Shown here: one piece after another, positions 1-7,115 of the stretch | Position numbering within the stretch: position 1 is the first letter of the stretch | Layout: the number at the start of each line of letters is the position of its first letter | From: a virus | IMG/VR virus record: IMGVR_UViG_3300024433_000020 | Span: 1-37,489 of that record | Length of the DNA stretch: 37,489 bases | Strand: one strand, 5' to 3' | Made by a program: the position numbers and the translations under genes | The notes under the pieces: generated by a model | Database searches by the model: none | Told to the model about the DNA's origin: nothing | Seen by the model: the letters and a program-made list of their open reading frames with translations, nothing else

Positions 1-59
1 GACCTGCAAGACCTGCAAGACCTGCAATCGCTGCAATCGCTGCAATCGCTGCAATCCCA
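1..59. repeat. 9-base coding tandem repeat, left end
   Basis: Five bases plus six 9-base units on the plus strand (gcaagacct, gcaatcgct and one gcaatccca variant). Read on the minus strand they encode RSC, SDC and WDC tripeptides. The same units fill the right end of the window. Confidence 0.95.
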
Positions 60-194
60 GCACCCTGTGTTGGTTTGATTATCTTCGCCATAATTAGGGT
101 TGTCTTCGGCAAATTGCTTTGAAACCCCATTTACTTTTTTATCTGACCTGTTTATGAAATCAGAATATGATTCGAATACTTCCGTTTTGTTCAT
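1..194 (-). CDS. Cys-x-x tripeptide-repeat protein, N-terminal part (runs off the left edge)
   Basis: The ATG at 194-192 overlaps the stop of the upstream gene as ATGA. The visible 64 codons give a hydrophilic N-terminus of about 44 residues (MNKTEVFESYSDFINRS at the start), then Cys at every third position: CWD, CSD three times, then CRS repeats up to the edge. The coding DNA is the 9-base tandem repeat at 1-59. The reading frame resumes at the right edge (37070-37489), so this is one gene split by the window ends. No signal peptide or membrane segment is visible. I do not recognise the N-terminal part. The repeat could be structural (a solenoid with a cysteine ladder) or metal-binding; neither is shown by the sequence. 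Confidence 0.75.
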   Translation of the reverse strand, partial: MNKTEVFESYSDFINRSDKKVNGVSKQFAEDNPNYGEDNQTNTGCWDCSDCSDCSDCRSCRSCR

Positions 195-448
195 AATGTT
201 AAATATTGATCTTTTATACTTCGTTTCTTACGTGCTATTTGACTATTCAAGAACCAAATAGTCAATAGTTCTAGGACGACAGAAGAGCCGCCCCAGAGCA
301 TTGACCCACTTAACCCAAATAAACTACCAAACAATGCCATAATAATAAGTGATTTAATCAACCGCAAACGACGTAAGTTTTTGTCACTTCGGCATTCCTG
401 TTGAAAAGCGTTTTTTGCTCTGTCGTCGTATAGTGGTCGATTTATCAT
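191..448 (-). CDS. Small membrane protein, unknown function
   Basis: 85 residues. The N-terminus is charged (about residues 1-30, many Arg/Lys/Asp). Two hydrophobic segments follow, about residues 31-50 and 53-69, separated by GGSS, and the tail is basic with RKKR, so it is probably a two-pass inner membrane protein. The start ATG at 448 overlaps the DUF3310 stop (ATGA), and its own stop overlaps the start of the Cys-repeat gene, so it is translated as part of that chain. I do not recognise a family. It could be a small modulator of host membrane functions, but the sequence gives no direct support. Confidence 0.75.
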   Translation of the reverse strand: MINRPLYDDRAKNAFQQECRSDKNLRRLRLIKSLIIMALFGSLFGLSGSMLWGGSSVVLELLTIWFLNSQIARKKRSIKDQYLTL

Positions 449-705
449 TTTCTTAATTCGTTAGCCTTGTCAAGATACCAGCGTTCTTTTTTCAAATCCT
501 GATCAATCGGGTTACCTGGCTTGGTACCCATTCGCATACGATACTTGAACGCTGTCAATTCGCAATAGATAGCGGCTTTAGATTTGCCGTAAATCCGAAC
601 CATCATGTCAATAACCTCTACACTGTAATTTTCATAGTGCTGGGGGTTTATGTGGTCGTACTCTTTTTGGTCTAGTGCTTTGTCAAGCAGTGGTGTCTTA
701 CTCAT
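445..705 (-). CDS. DUF3310 family phage protein
   Basis: 86 residues from the ATG at 705, chosen because it overlaps the stop of the 40-residue membrane ORF as ATGA; an in-frame extension to 732 would overlap that ORF. The sequence has the DUF3310 pattern: NPQHYENYSVEVIDMM near the start, a central ELTAFKYRMRMGTKPGNP, and a final DLKKERWYLDKANEL. The family is common in phages, is sometimes labelled a nucleotide kinase-like protein without good evidence, and has no established reaction. Here it lies two genes upstream of the Cys-repeat gene and downstream of the thymidylate synthase terminator, in the short third transcription unit. Confidence 0.8.
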   Translation of the reverse strand: MSKTPLLDKALDQKEYDHINPQHYENYSVEVIDMMVRIYGKSKAAIYCELTAFKYRMRMGTKPGNPIDQDLKKERWYLDKANELRK

Positions 706-824
706 ACCGTTGAAAACATTGCCATTAAACAAAAAGTCAAGATCGCGATTGCTCCAAAAGTTATGAAGAACGCTTTCATAAATGTTGCTACTTTTTTCAT
801 ACTGTTACTTTTAAATTGCATCAT
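702..824 (-). CDS. Tiny single-pass membrane protein (40 residues)
   Basis: The ATG at 824-822 (a second ATG follows immediately) opens a 40-residue frame beginning MMQF and ending in a TGA that overlaps the DUF3310 ATG. Residues about 16-37 are hydrophobic (FFITFGAIAILTFCLMAM), preceded by a basic stretch with KK. The overlap and the position directly behind a terminator and possible promoter support it as the first gene of the third transcription unit. The start context, GCATCATGATGCAATTTA on the minus strand, is repeated at the start of another tiny membrane ORF at 12047. Function unknown. Confidence 0.6.
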   Translation of the reverse strand: MMQFKSNSMKKVATFMKAFFITFGAIAILTFCLMAMFSTV

Positions 825-828
825 GATG

Positions 829-860
829 CTAAATAAAATAATTTTTAATAAATACGCAAA
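829..860 (-). promoter_or_regulatory. Weak promoter candidate for the third transcription unit
   Basis: A TTTG (plus caaa, 857-860) sits just after the thymidylate synthase terminator. About 21 bases downstream is TATTTAGC, a poor match to the TAnnTTTG -7 element. The spacer contains TAAAAATTATTTTA, also present in the stronger promoter before the HTH gene. A promoter is expected here because a terminator precedes and a gene chain follows. Confidence 0.35.
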
Positions 861-880
861 TTTATTTTTAAGATTTCGAC

Positions 881-907
881 AAAAAAAAGCCTGACTATTG
901 CCAGGCT
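881..907 (-). terminator. Rho-independent terminator after thymidylate synthase
   Basis: Read on the minus strand: AGCCTG, an 8-base loop, CAGGCT, then a run of eight Ts. It begins 22 bases after the thymidylate synthase stop and ends the replication unit. Confidence 0.85.
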
Positions 908-928
908 CCTCTTCTTTTTTATAGTGAA

Positions 929-1993
929 TTATTTTAAACCAGTACTGATCTTTGCTTTGATTGCGGGGTAGCTTTCATAACCAACTAAAGCAAAATCTTT
1001 ATTGGTCACATCGCCCGTAACTATATCTTCAGCCGCGCGCGATGCGTCAATGAAATTACCGTTCATTGACAATTTGGGCAAGTCATATTTGTTTGGATTC
1101 CGACTAAGTATTTCATTTACTTGGTCTAGGTGATTTTCGTAAATGTGAGAATCTCCGAACGTATGAATAAATTTACCTGGCACCATGTTACAAACCGCTG
1201 CCACTATTTCAGTCAAAAGTGAATAACTGGAAATGTTGTAAGGCACCCCAAGAAACATATCCGCCGACCTTTGGTATAACTGACAGTCAAGTGCATAACG
1301 TGGCGCGTTTAGATCATCAAGCAAACCTTCTGCCTGGCTCATTTTACTATCAAGCACCGTTTCCCTATCAATTGGGTCTAACGTGTCAATACGTTCGTCC
1401 TGCGTCAATGGCCGTGCGTTGAACTGTACCAGGCAATGGCAAGCGTGTAAGGCCATTTGATCAAGCGTTGACGGGTTCCAAGCCGTGATTATGTGCCGCC
1501 TCGATGCTGGGGAATGGATCAACCCTTGGATCAGGTTTTTAATCTGGTCAATATGCAAGGGCTTTGCGTTGTGCCTATTCCATTCACGCCAAAGCTTCCC
1601 GTATTGGTGGCCGCAATCACCAAAAGAATAGCTTTCAAGTGTTGTTTCCGTCCAATTCTTAATCTTACCAAGGAAAGCTTCATATTTAAGCTTCGGTGCG
1701 TCGTTCTCTTCGCAAAGCTTCTTATAATAGTTATATGCGTCTTCGTTCCAGATATTACAACCGTTTCGAATTAGATACTTGATATTAGTATCACCATTCA
1801 AGAACCAAATTAACTCGGTTGCTATCTGCCGGAAGCTGACTTTCTTAGTGGTCAATATCGGGAACCCGTCTTTCAGATCGTAACTATTCTGATATCCGAA
1901 TAAACTGATTGACCCAGGCATTCCTTTACGTGCTGGCGGCTTGACCGTTCCTTGATCAAGAATCGCCTGTAGATGTTTGTGGTATTGTTTCAT
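929..1993 (-). CDS. thyA: Thymidylate synthase (ThyA type) with two insertions
   Basis: 354 residues against about 264 for bacterial ThyA. It makes dTMP from dUMP with methylene-tetrahydrofolate. Visible family motifs: LSIFG-like SISLFGYQ (28-35), DGFPILTTKK (42-51), the ELIWFLNGDTN stretch (60-70), SRR at 164-166, catalytic Cys185 in LHACHCLVQF, QLYQRSADMFLG (238-249), and Asn253 in PYNISSYSLL. That Asn normally selects uracil over cytosine, so this is not a dCMP hydroxymethylase by that criterion. Two insertions, about 86-122 and 193-235, account for the extra length. The Pro that usually precedes the catalytic Cys is Ala. The start ATG at 1993 lies inside the end of the small upstream ORF. 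A related activity such as dUMP hydroxymethylation cannot be excluded. Confidence 0.9.
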   Translation of the reverse strand: MKQYHKHLQAILDQGTVKPPARKGMPGSISLFGYQNSYDLKDGFPILTTKKVSFRQIATELIWFLNGDTNIKYLIRNGCNIWNEDAYNYYKKLCEENDAPKLKYEAFLGKIKNWTETTLESYSFGDCGHQYGKLWREWNRHNAKPLHIDQIKNLIQGLIHSPASRRHIITAWNPSTLDQMALHACHCLVQFNARPLTQDERIDTLDPIDRETVLDSKMSQAEGLLDDLNAPRYALDCQLYQRSADMFLGVPYNISSYSLLTEIVAAVCNMVPGKFIHTFGDSHIYENHLDQVNEILSRNPNKYDLPKLSMNGNFIDASRAAEDIVTGDVTNKDFALVGYESYPAIKAKISTGLK

Positions 1994-2159
1994 CTTCTTT
2001 GATTTGCTCTATTTTAGTTTTACAATAATTTATCATTTCGTCTTTGGTGTACTTAGGTGAAAAGAACCCAGGTACACCGAAAGCATTGGTGCAATTTCCC
2101 GTCTGTTGAATCTCTTCAATTTTAGATTCCCACATGCTGATTAATTTACTTTTGTCCAT
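1956..2159 (-). CDS. Small hypothetical protein
   Basis: 67 residues from the ATG at 2159, which lies inside the last codons of the SNF2 helicase gene in another frame; an upstream TTG at 2168 is less likely. It is mostly helical and charged (MDKSKLISMWESKIEEIQQ at the start, then a Phe/Pro-rich turn GVPGFFSPKYTKDEM, then a second Lys/Glu helix). Its end overlaps the thymidylate synthase start by 38 bases. The tight overlap on both sides argues it is real. No family recognised. Confidence 0.6.
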   Translation of the reverse strand: MDKSKLISMWESKIEEIQQTGNCTNAFGVPGFFSPKYTKDEMINYCKTKIEQIKEDETIPQTSTGDS

Positions 2160-3522
2160 ACTTTGCAATTTTCGATTTAATGGCCTTCATAAGCCCTTCT
2201 TGTTTATTGTTCTTATTTTCCAAGCTTCGTATCACGTCCATGTCCAAAGTACCTTGTACGGCCAAATGGTGGATAAATACACGCCCGTTCTTTTGCCCTT
2301 GGCGGTAAAGTCTGGCGTTCAATTGTTGATATAATTCCAGCGACCAAGTTTGGCCGAACCACACAATTATATTACCTCCACTTTGGAGGTTCAGACCATG
2401 CCCGCCACTGGCTGGGTGCATCAACATAACTTGAATCTTTCCAGCGTTCCAATCTTTGATATGTTGACCTGTTTTAAGCTGAACCGGCTTATATTTCTTT
2501 AACTTTGTCAAAAGTCTGGCCAGATCATGCCGAAATGTCCACGCAATCAATACCGGCTTTCCGTTGGCATTTTCAATTATTTCTTCAACGGCATCAAGCT
2601 TAACTTGGTGAACTTCGTGCCAATTCTTGTCTTCGTCATAGACGGCACCATTAGCAAATTGAAGAAGCTTATTTGATAGTGCCGCCGCGTTCACTGCGGT
2701 AATATCGCTTTCCATTAGTTCAAGCACCCGTTCCCGTTCAAATTCGGCATACTGTTGCGCCACTTCTGGGGAAAGGTTCAAACTAATAACGTTATCAATG
2801 CGATCAGGCATATTCAAATAATCGACCGCTTTCATAGACATACAAATATCTTTGATCTTGGCGTGAATACGTTCTTCTCCTTCGTTCTTGATTTTGTAGT
2901 TGTAAATGATATGCCCGTTGCGTTGGCCAGGGTTAAAGTAGCGATCCCTATACATAGTGATAGTTTTACCCAAGCGTTCCCCACGATCAAGAAGGTATAT
3001 TTGCGACCACAGGTCAATCAAACCGTTGGGGGCTGGGGTTCCGGTCAACAAAACCACACGGTCGAAAGACGGTTGTACTGCTTTCAAAGCTTTGAACCGT
3101 CCAGATTTAGGGCTTTTGAAGCTACTTGATTCATCAATGATCAGCATATCAAATGGAAGCATAGAACCGCCGTACTGACCACATAGCCAAGCGATATTGT
3201 CGCGGCTGATAATGTAAAGATCAGCCTTGGCGCGCAAAGCTTCCTTGCGTTTGCCTTCGTTGCCGATAACTTTGGAAATACGAAGGTGCTTCAAATGATC
3301 CCATTTTTCGCATTCGGTCGACCAAACATTTTCAGCTACCCGCTTAGGTGCTACAATTAGAGCTTTGGAAACTTCTAATTCTTCGTAGATCAGTTTGTTG
3401 GTAGCTGTCAAAGTTGACACCGTCTTACCTAAACCCATGTCAAGCATAAGCCCGCAATGCGGCGTTACCATGATATGGTTGACGGCTTCCCGTTGATAAG
3501 CATATAGATGTGTTTCGTTCAT
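2146..3522 (-). CDS. SNF2-family DEAD/H-like helicase
   Basis: 458 residues, the usual length of phage SNF2-type ATPases. Helicase motifs in order: Q-like AYQREAV (8-14), Walker A DMGLGKT (28-34), a Ia-like LIVAPKRV (55-62), Walker B IIDESSSF (128-135), motif III LTGTPAPN (159-166), and in the second lobe HPASGGHGLNLQ (369-380) and motif VI QQLNARLYRQGQ (399-410). It translocates on double-stranded DNA with ATP; the phage role is probably replication, recombination or removal of bound proteins. The start overlaps the stop of the methyltransferase-like gene (ATGA). It is part of the replication unit with VRR-NUC upstream, a pairing common in phages. Confidence 0.9.
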   Translation of the reverse strand: MNETHLYAYQREAVNHIMVTPHCGLMLDMGLGKTVSTLTATNKLIYEELEVSKALIVAPKRVAENVWSTECEKWDHLKHLRISKVIGNEGKRKEALRAKADLYIISRDNIAWLCGQYGGSMLPFDMLIIDESSSFKSPKSGRFKALKAVQPSFDRVVLLTGTPAPNGLIDLWSQIYLLDRGERLGKTITMYRDRYFNPGQRNGHIIYNYKIKNEGEERIHAKIKDICMSMKAVDYLNMPDRIDNVISLNLSPEVAQQYAEFERERVLELMESDITAVNAAALSNKLLQFANGAVYDEDKNWHEVHQVKLDAVEEIIENANGKPVLIAWTFRHDLARLLTKLKKYKPVQLKTGQHIKDWNAGKIQVMLMHPASGGHGLNLQSGGNIIVWFGQTWSLELYQQLNARLYRQGQKNGRVFIHHLAVQGTLDMDVIRSLENKNNKQEGLMKAIKSKIAKYGQK

Positions 3523-4136
3523 AATAGTATCTCATCACCCCACTGGTTAGCCATTGCTTCGGCAACACCCCCGTAGGTTTTTGATCTTTCTTTGGCTCTA
3601 TTTTTTGAAGGGGGTAATTTGTTTTGACCTGAATCCGTTTGGTTAGCCCATCGCTGTTTCCCTGCAACAATTCTTGGTTCTATGTATTGGGTAGGCATCA
3701 AAAGCGGCAAACCTTTTAACCACAAACAAGTAGCTTTACTTGCGTCATGACCGAATTGGTACGGTTGTATTATTTGATCAGGTTTTCTAATTCTTGAGCT
3801 TATACACCCTATGGGGTTTTCAAGTGCTATTCTTGAGCAGTCCCGTTCAAAGATCATCTGCACAAAAGAAAGGGCGTATTCTGTTTTTTCTTGCCGGCCA
3901 GGGTCTTTTTTGTTCCAATGGAGGCCGGAAGAACACAGGTACGTACACGGCGGAAAAGCTATGATCATGTCCCAATCTGCTCCCGAACCAATAACATCTT
4001 CAAGATAACCCTGTAAGTGCCATTCAGGGTGGCCACCACTACAGGGCAATACATCACAAGAATAAGCTTCATGGCCTTTGGCACGAAAAGCTTTGCACAC
4101 TTCTTGGCTTTCTTCGCAAGCAATTAATATTCTCAT
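3519..4136 (-). CDS. Small DNA C5-cytosine methyltransferase-like protein
   Basis: 205 residues. It begins MRILIACEESQEVCKAFRAKG, which looks like motif I/II of a Rossmann methyltransferase although the FAG motif is replaced by ACEES. The catalytic loop FPPCTYLC (61-68) has the Pro-Cys nucleophile Cys64, and ENP (106-108) stands where m5C methyltransferases carry ENV. At 205 residues it is much shorter than a standard m5C enzyme and lacks an obvious target-recognition domain. Proteins of this kind are frequent in phages and are annotated as DNA cytosine methyltransferases. Activity on DNA is plausible (protection against host restriction), but a divergent substrate is possible. It sits between VRR-NUC and the SNF2 helicase. 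Confidence 0.75.
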   Translation of the reverse strand: MRILIACEESQEVCKAFRAKGHEAYSCDVLPCSGGHPEWHLQGYLEDVIGSGADWDMIIAFPPCTYLCSSGLHWNKKDPGRQEKTEYALSFVQMIFERDCSRIALENPIGCISSRIRKPDQIIQPYQFGHDASKATCLWLKGLPLLMPTQYIEPRIVAGKQRWANQTDSGQNKLPPSKNRAKERSKTYGGVAEAMANQWGDEILL

Positions 4137-4145
4137 TGTTGATAA

Positions 4146-4475
4146 CTATGTTAATAAGTGGATAACTTTTTCAATTCCTTCAGAAGAGTCGATCACCTCG
4201 ACCTGAAAACCCATTGATCGCAAACGCTGATGAACCTTGTCTTGTATCTTCCTTGTCTTCTGGCCAGTGGTCTTCAGTTCTACGAATAGGAACTTACCAC
4301 CAGGCAATAAGCAAAGCCGATCTGGTAAACCGGTCACATGGGTAGCAAGCAATTTAATAGACCAGCCGCCAAGCTGATCTATTTTTTGTCGAAGTTTACG
4401 TTCAAGAAGTTTTTCTGACTCGATCAAAGCTTTCGATTGATTAGGCCGCCTTGCAAAAGTCGTCGTTTTGAACAT
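4146..4475 (-). CDS. VRR-NUC domain nuclease
   Basis: 109 residues, essentially one VRR-NUC (PD-(D/E)XK superfamily) domain. Key residues: a Glu-rich helix around ESEKLLERKLRQ (19-30), GLPDR (49-53) with Asp52, FVELK (64-68) with Glu66 and Lys68, and Gln78 in IQDKVHQRL. Stand-alone VRR-NUC proteins in phages are thought to cut branched DNA during replication or recombination. It has only one Met, so the start at 4475 is used although it overlaps the end of a short upstream ORF by 35 bases. It lies directly downstream of the primase-helicase. Confidence 0.9.
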   Translation of the reverse strand: MFKTTTFARRPNQSKALIESEKLLERKLRQKIDQLGGWSIKLLATHVTGLPDRLCLLPGGKFLFVELKTTGQKTRKIQDKVHQRLRSMGFQVEVIDSSEGIEKVIHLLT

Positions 4476-4527
4476 CTTTCAATAGCGACATGTACTTTTT
4501 TGAAATGTGTCTTTTGCTCATTTTCAT
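4441..4527 (-). CDS. Possible tiny basic ORF (28 residues)
   Basis: The ATG at 4527 follows the primase-helicase stop (4531-4529) by one base and reads MKMSKRHISKKYMSLLKDVQ to a TAA at 4443-4441. It is strongly basic at the N-terminus and overlaps the VRR-NUC start. It may be a real short protein, or a translated leader that couples ribosomes to VRR-NUC. Evidence is position only. Confidence 0.35.
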   Translation of the reverse strand: MKMSKRHISKKYMSLLKDVQNDDFCKAA

Positions 4528-4528
4528 A

Positions 4529-6913
4529 TCAAAATAATTTACGTGTATAATATTTTTGCTTCCCGTAAATCGGGAAATTTTTAGTGCTGTTGTGTTGCTC
4601 CCATCCGTCAAGCCCCCTCATGATGTCGTTAATCTCACGGGTGTTGTATCGGGTCATATCATGCTTTTCTTTACCCAAGCATTCGCACCACAGTTCAGCG
4701 ATACAAACATAGTTTCGATGCTTTGATCCTTTGGGGCTTAGTGGATCGGTCAAGAAGGTTCTGCGTTGGTGAATATCCTTATCGCTCCAATCTTCAGGCA
4801 ACAACGTGTCAAGGTAATCTTGAACAATGCCTTGACGGTCGTCTACCTGGCTGTGATCGCGTTGTTCTTTACGGGCTATCCTTTCGACTTCACCACTCAA
4901 ATAAAGAGGTTCACCGGCTTTGAATAGCTGCATGGCTTCAGCCCAAACTTGATCAACTTGTTCGCCAACTAATTCGTCTTTGTCAAGGATTCGCTTCTTC
5001 ATTCGGTATTCGTGGACATCAACGGGCATGAACCGCCTGTTTCCTGAAGGGTCACGGAGAAAGTCTTTTTCATTAGTAGTGGCTACGAATATCGACTTCC
5101 GCTTGAAAGTCTCTACAATTCGCCCATAAGCTGGCCGATAGGTGTCTTCACGCTTGGTAAGGTAGTGCTTGGTTGGTTCAATGTCTGATTTCCTAATACC
5201 CGATAGTTCGGCTATTTCCATGATCCAAGCACCTTGTAATTGTTCAAAAGCTTCTTTACCTGAAATGTTGTGAAAGGAATCGCTGAACCACTCTTGACCC
5301 AGCTTGGCGAAAAACGTACTTTTTCCGGTACCTTGTTTGTTGCCAACCAGTGTTAACACAAGATCGAACTTCACCCCAGGGTTAAAGACCCTGGCCACCG
5401 CACCAACAAGAGTTTTGCGAATGGCTTCGCGGCTGTAAACGTTATCGTCCGCACCGAAATAGTCGATCAATAAATTATCAATTCTCTTTTGGCCGTCCCA
5501 TTCTAAGGCGTTCAAATACTCTTTAACTGGGTGGAAAGAATGCTTTTCGAACTCTATGTTCAAAGCGTCTTCTATTTTGGTCACGCCTGAAATACCATAA
5601 ATCGTTTCAATGTAATTACGAATACCTGAATAATCGACGTTTCTGATAGGTTCCGGTTTATAAATTTTGCGCCAAGGCAACGACCGCATTACGTATTTCT
5701 TATCGTCAAAGACGTTTTCTTGGAAAGCTGACTTCAACTTTACGTCATTGGCAAATATCAAGTTTATGTTAGTGGAGCTTGAAAGGTATTTTCCTTTGCC
5801 ATCAACCTCTAATTCAGACATCCAATCAAGTGTAATTTCTTCTTCCGGTTCTTCGAAATCGTCAGCAAAGTCGTATTTTGATTCAGCTATTTTTTCACTG
5901 GCCAGGGTCTTTTTAACGTCTACATCTTGACGGCAAAATTCCGACATAGCAATAAAGCTTTTTGCTTTCACCCCTTCAGACCTTTGGTTGCCGTCAAGAT
6001 GTCCGAATTTGTGAATGCGGACTAAATCGAAAGCGTTGCAAAGCTTCCCGCTTGAAGGGTCTGTCCCGTGATGGGAAAAGGCAAATTTGTCTCCATACAG
6101 CACGAGGCCAGCCGCAGCCGTGCCTTGTGTGTAGGTAAACCGACCGTCGCCCGCACTAACGTACTCTTCACTTAGGAAGCTTTCAATAGCTTCAGTGATT
6201 GAATACGTGCGGCAGAACGCGCCGATAACACCGCGCTTGATTTCTGGGTCTTCCTGCCTACTTGAAGCGTTCTTAACTTCTCGAATGGTACTTTCTGAAG
6301 TTGGCCACGCGCTTGAATCAGTCCAATCGGTATAGCTGCTTAAAATCTGGTCAACGTCTAACCAAGCCCCTTCTTGGGACACGGCATAATATTCTTGGTC
6401 TTTAGGTGTAGACGGCCAAAACATTAACCTTTCACATTGGAAAGTTGTATTGTCAAATAAGTCGATCCCCAGAACACCGGCAACGTACCTGGCAGTTGCA
6501 ACATATTCGTTGGGTGTTGCTTCCCTTGATAAAGGAAGTACTAACCGGTAACGCGGGCTTGCGTCTGAATGCTTATGCGTCCCGTGAAGGACTGCCGCGT
6601 TGTTAAATTGTAACTGGAAATCATCCCAGAAGTTCAAATGTGCTTCGTCAATGTCCAGTGTCAACAATTGACGGTGAACAACATTTTCCGGCTTTCTACG
6701 GCCACCACGAAGGTAACCGCCTACATAACCCCCAGCGTCTTTGATTTTAAGTTGATCCTCCTTAGAAGCGGTCACAAACTCTTTGAACGTTTCGTTGGTC
6801 TTATGTTCTGTTAGAAGCTTCTCAACCAGTTGCGCCCAAGTCCATTTTTGATTTTTCCAAACTCTTGATCTGGCACCATGCCCAACGGCTATATCTATCT
6901 TTTCGTCGTGCAT
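4529..6913 (-). CDS. Primase-helicase, VapE-type superfamily 3 ATPase
   Basis: 794 residues. The N-terminal half looks like an archaeo-eukaryotic-type primase region: TLDIDEAHLNF with Asp87/Asp89, then SPRYRLVLPL (119-128) and SHHGTDPSSGK (280-290). The C-terminal half is the VapE helicase: domain entry HPVKEYLNALEWDGQKRI (461-478), Walker A GNKQGTGKST (524-533), Walker B WIMEIAEL (563-570), ATTN sensor (611-614) and the arginine motif GNRRFMPV (624-631). Fused proteins of this kind prime and unwind phage DNA. It follows the polymerase with one 66-residue membrane ORF between them, and the start at 6913 abuts that ORF. This is the likely replisome pair with the family A polymerase. Confidence 0.9.
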   Translation of the reverse strand: MHDEKIDIAVGHGARSRVWKNQKWTWAQLVEKLLTEHKTNETFKEFVTASKEDQLKIKDAGGYVGGYLRGGRRKPENVVHRQLLTLDIDEAHLNFWDDFQLQFNNAAVLHGTHKHSDASPRYRLVLPLSREATPNEYVATARYVAGVLGIDLFDNTTFQCERLMFWPSTPKDQEYYAVSQEGAWLDVDQILSSYTDWTDSSAWPTSESTIREVKNASSRQEDPEIKRGVIGAFCRTYSITEAIESFLSEEYVSAGDGRFTYTQGTAAAGLVLYGDKFAFSHHGTDPSSGKLCNAFDLVRIHKFGHLDGNQRSEGVKAKSFIAMSEFCRQDVDVKKTLASEKIAESKYDFADDFEEPEEEITLDWMSELEVDGKGKYLSSSTNINLIFANDVKLKSAFQENVFDDKKYVMRSLPWRKIYKPEPIRNVDYSGIRNYIETIYGISGVTKIEDALNIEFEKHSFHPVKEYLNALEWDGQKRIDNLLIDYFGADDNVYSREAIRKTLVGAVARVFNPGVKFDLVLTLVGNKQGTGKSTFFAKLGQEWFSDSFHNISGKEAFEQLQGAWIMEIAELSGIRKSDIEPTKHYLTKREDTYRPAYGRIVETFKRKSIFVATTNEKDFLRDPSGNRRFMPVDVHEYRMKKRILDKDELVGEQVDQVWAEAMQLFKAGEPLYLSGEVERIARKEQRDHSQVDDRQGIVQDYLDTLLPEDWSDKDIHQRRTFLTDPLSPKGSKHRNYVCIAELWCECLGKEKHDMTRYNTREINDIMRGLDGWEQHNSTKNFPIYGKQKYYTRKLF

Positions 6914-7114
6914 TTATAGGAATATAAAGTAGTAGCCAGAAGCCCAAATAATTAAACTGAATGTCCAAGTAACTCTTTTTTCAATTAACAAATCTACTAT
7001 TCTGTCAGCTTTGTTTTGGTTCTTCGAAAAGTAAAATATAGTAATACAGACTATCACCGAAGGCAACAGAATTATCATTTCAATTACGTGTAAAAATCCT
7101 AGAAAATACCGCAT
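6914..7114 (-). CDS. Two-pass small membrane protein
   Basis: 66 residues with hydrophobic segments at about 7-29 and 48-66 separated by a basic linker (SKNQNKADRIVDLLIEKR). The start ATG (7114) is one base after the polymerase stop, and its stop abuts the primase-helicase start, so it is co-transcribed with the replication genes. Function unknown; a membrane protein placed between replisome genes could tether replication to the membrane, but that is speculation. Confidence 0.65.
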   Translation of the reverse strand: MRYFLGFLHVIEMIILLPSVIVCITIFYFSKNQNKADRIVDLLIEKRVTWTFSLIIWASGYYFIFL

Positions 7115-7115
7115 A

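Noticed and set aside
929-1993. dCMP hydroxymethylase
   Set aside because: The residue that selects the base is Asn (N253), as in thymidylate synthases, not Asp.
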